Part shown: positions 6,511 to 6,851 of the stretch, one piece after another | How the letters are laid out: every line of letters starts with the position of its first letter | How positions within the stretch are numbered: the first letter of the stretch is position 1 | Assembly (NCBI GenBank): GCA_026648125.1 | Contig: JAPKGD010000091.1 | Coordinates: 1 to 6,851 of the forward strand | DNA: 6,851 nucleotides | Direction of reading: 5' to 3' | Source: Bdellovibrionales bacterium | GTDB lineage: Bacteria; Bdellovibrionota; Bdellovibrionia; Bdellovibrionales; UBA1609 | Made by a program: the position numbers and the translations under genes | The notes under the pieces: model-generated | What the model was told of the DNA's origin: nothing | The model's database searches: none | What the model saw: only the letters and a program-made list of their open reading frames with translations

Positions 6511-6851
6511 GCAATCAAACTCAAATACATCAAATCTTAATGAATTTATGCGTGAATGCGCGAGACGCCATGCCGGATGGAGGGGTCATGACGATTAGTT
6601 CATATAATTGTAGCATCGATACGACGAAAGCACGAAGCCGTCCAGGCGTAAAAGCGGGAACTTATGTGGCTATTTCCGTTGAGGATACAGGCGTCGGCAT
6701 CAATCCCGATATACGCGCCAGACTATTTAGCCCCTTTTTTTCAACCAAAGAAGAAAAAAAAGGATCTGGCTTAGGCCTTTCAATCGTCCAATCTATTTTA
6801 AGAGGACATGGGGGCTTTATTGATGTAGCTAGTAATACCGGTAAAGGTACC
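6498..6851 (+). CDS. Sensor histidine kinase, ATP-binding (HATPase_c) domain fragment, open at both ends
   Basis: The frame starting at 6498 encodes about 118 residues of a histidine kinase catalytic domain. In order these are VLGNQTQIHQILMNL-CVNARDAM (N box, Mg-ATP binding), VEDTGVGI (G1 box, 6681-6701), LFSPFFSTK (F box, 6723-6749), GSGLGLSIV (G2 box, 6762-6788) and HGGFIDVASNTGKGT. This sequence type is typical of large PAS-containing or hybrid kinases. The dimerisation domain with the phospho-accepting histidine, all sensor domains and any start codon are missing. The only in-frame ATG nearby, at 6540, lies inside the N box. The 3' end is cut by the window, so a receiver domain could follow. 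The kinase is in the +1 frame relative to cbs, so no fusion protein is made. Domain identity is certain; the gene it came from is not. Confidence 0.92.

Noticed and set aside
6846..6851. Window ends exactly on GGTACC (KpnI site), suggesting a cloned fragment end
   Set aside because: The site also occurs internally at 536-541 and 2106-2111, and the bases are natural Gly-Thr codons of the kinase GKGT motif, so it is probably coincidence.
5962..6851. A genuine cbs-kinase fusion protein
   Set aside because: The two coding parts are in different frames with a TAG at 6508-6510, and the kinase part lacks its dimerisation domain, so no meaningful fusion is produced.

Overview
The window comes from a Gram-negative bacterium. 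It encodes outer-membrane efflux machinery, a lipoprotein and secreted proteins with classical signal peptides, and base composition is near 50% G+C. The combination of a eukaryote-like cystathionine beta-synthase, a compact FeoB and an RND operon would suit a deltaproteobacterium or Bdellovibrionota member, but that placement is a guess from the protein sequences alone.

Nearly everything from position 1 to 5729 is on the minus strand. Reading in the direction of transcription, feoA and feoB (ferrous iron uptake) come first. A 96-bp gap with a candidate promoter follows. Then comes a tightly packed efflux operon: a small lipoprotein, a TolC-like outer-membrane channel, an unrecognised secreted protein that looks like a beta-barrel, and the N-terminal third of an RND (HAE1-type) inner-membrane pump that runs off the left edge. 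The genes overlap or abut (a 4-nt GTGA overlap, an 11-nt overlap, and a TAA directly followed by ATG), so they are almost certainly co-translated. The periplasmic adaptor (membrane fusion protein) of a tripartite pump is not between TolC and RND; it may lie beyond the left edge or elsewhere.

A 232-bp divergent intergenic region (5730-5961) separates feoA from a plus-strand gene that begins as a convincing cystathionine beta-synthase. It has its own candidate promoter with a perfect TATAAT and a strong ribosome binding site. After about 180 codons, just before the expected glycine-rich GTGGT loop, the sequence switches abruptly into the ATP-binding domain of a sensor histidine kinase in another frame, which continues to the right edge. 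About 7 bp at the switch fit both genes. This is either an illegitimate recombination or deletion, or a cloning, amplification or assembly chimera, and it is the most important thing to verify.

No RNA genes, CRISPR arrays, insertion sequences or clear repeats were seen. I did not find convincing evidence of a wholly new system. The notable points are the cbs/kinase junction, a FeoB with several non-consensus GTPase motifs and a trimmed linker domain, and the adaptor-less order of the efflux operon with two uncharacterised envelope proteins.
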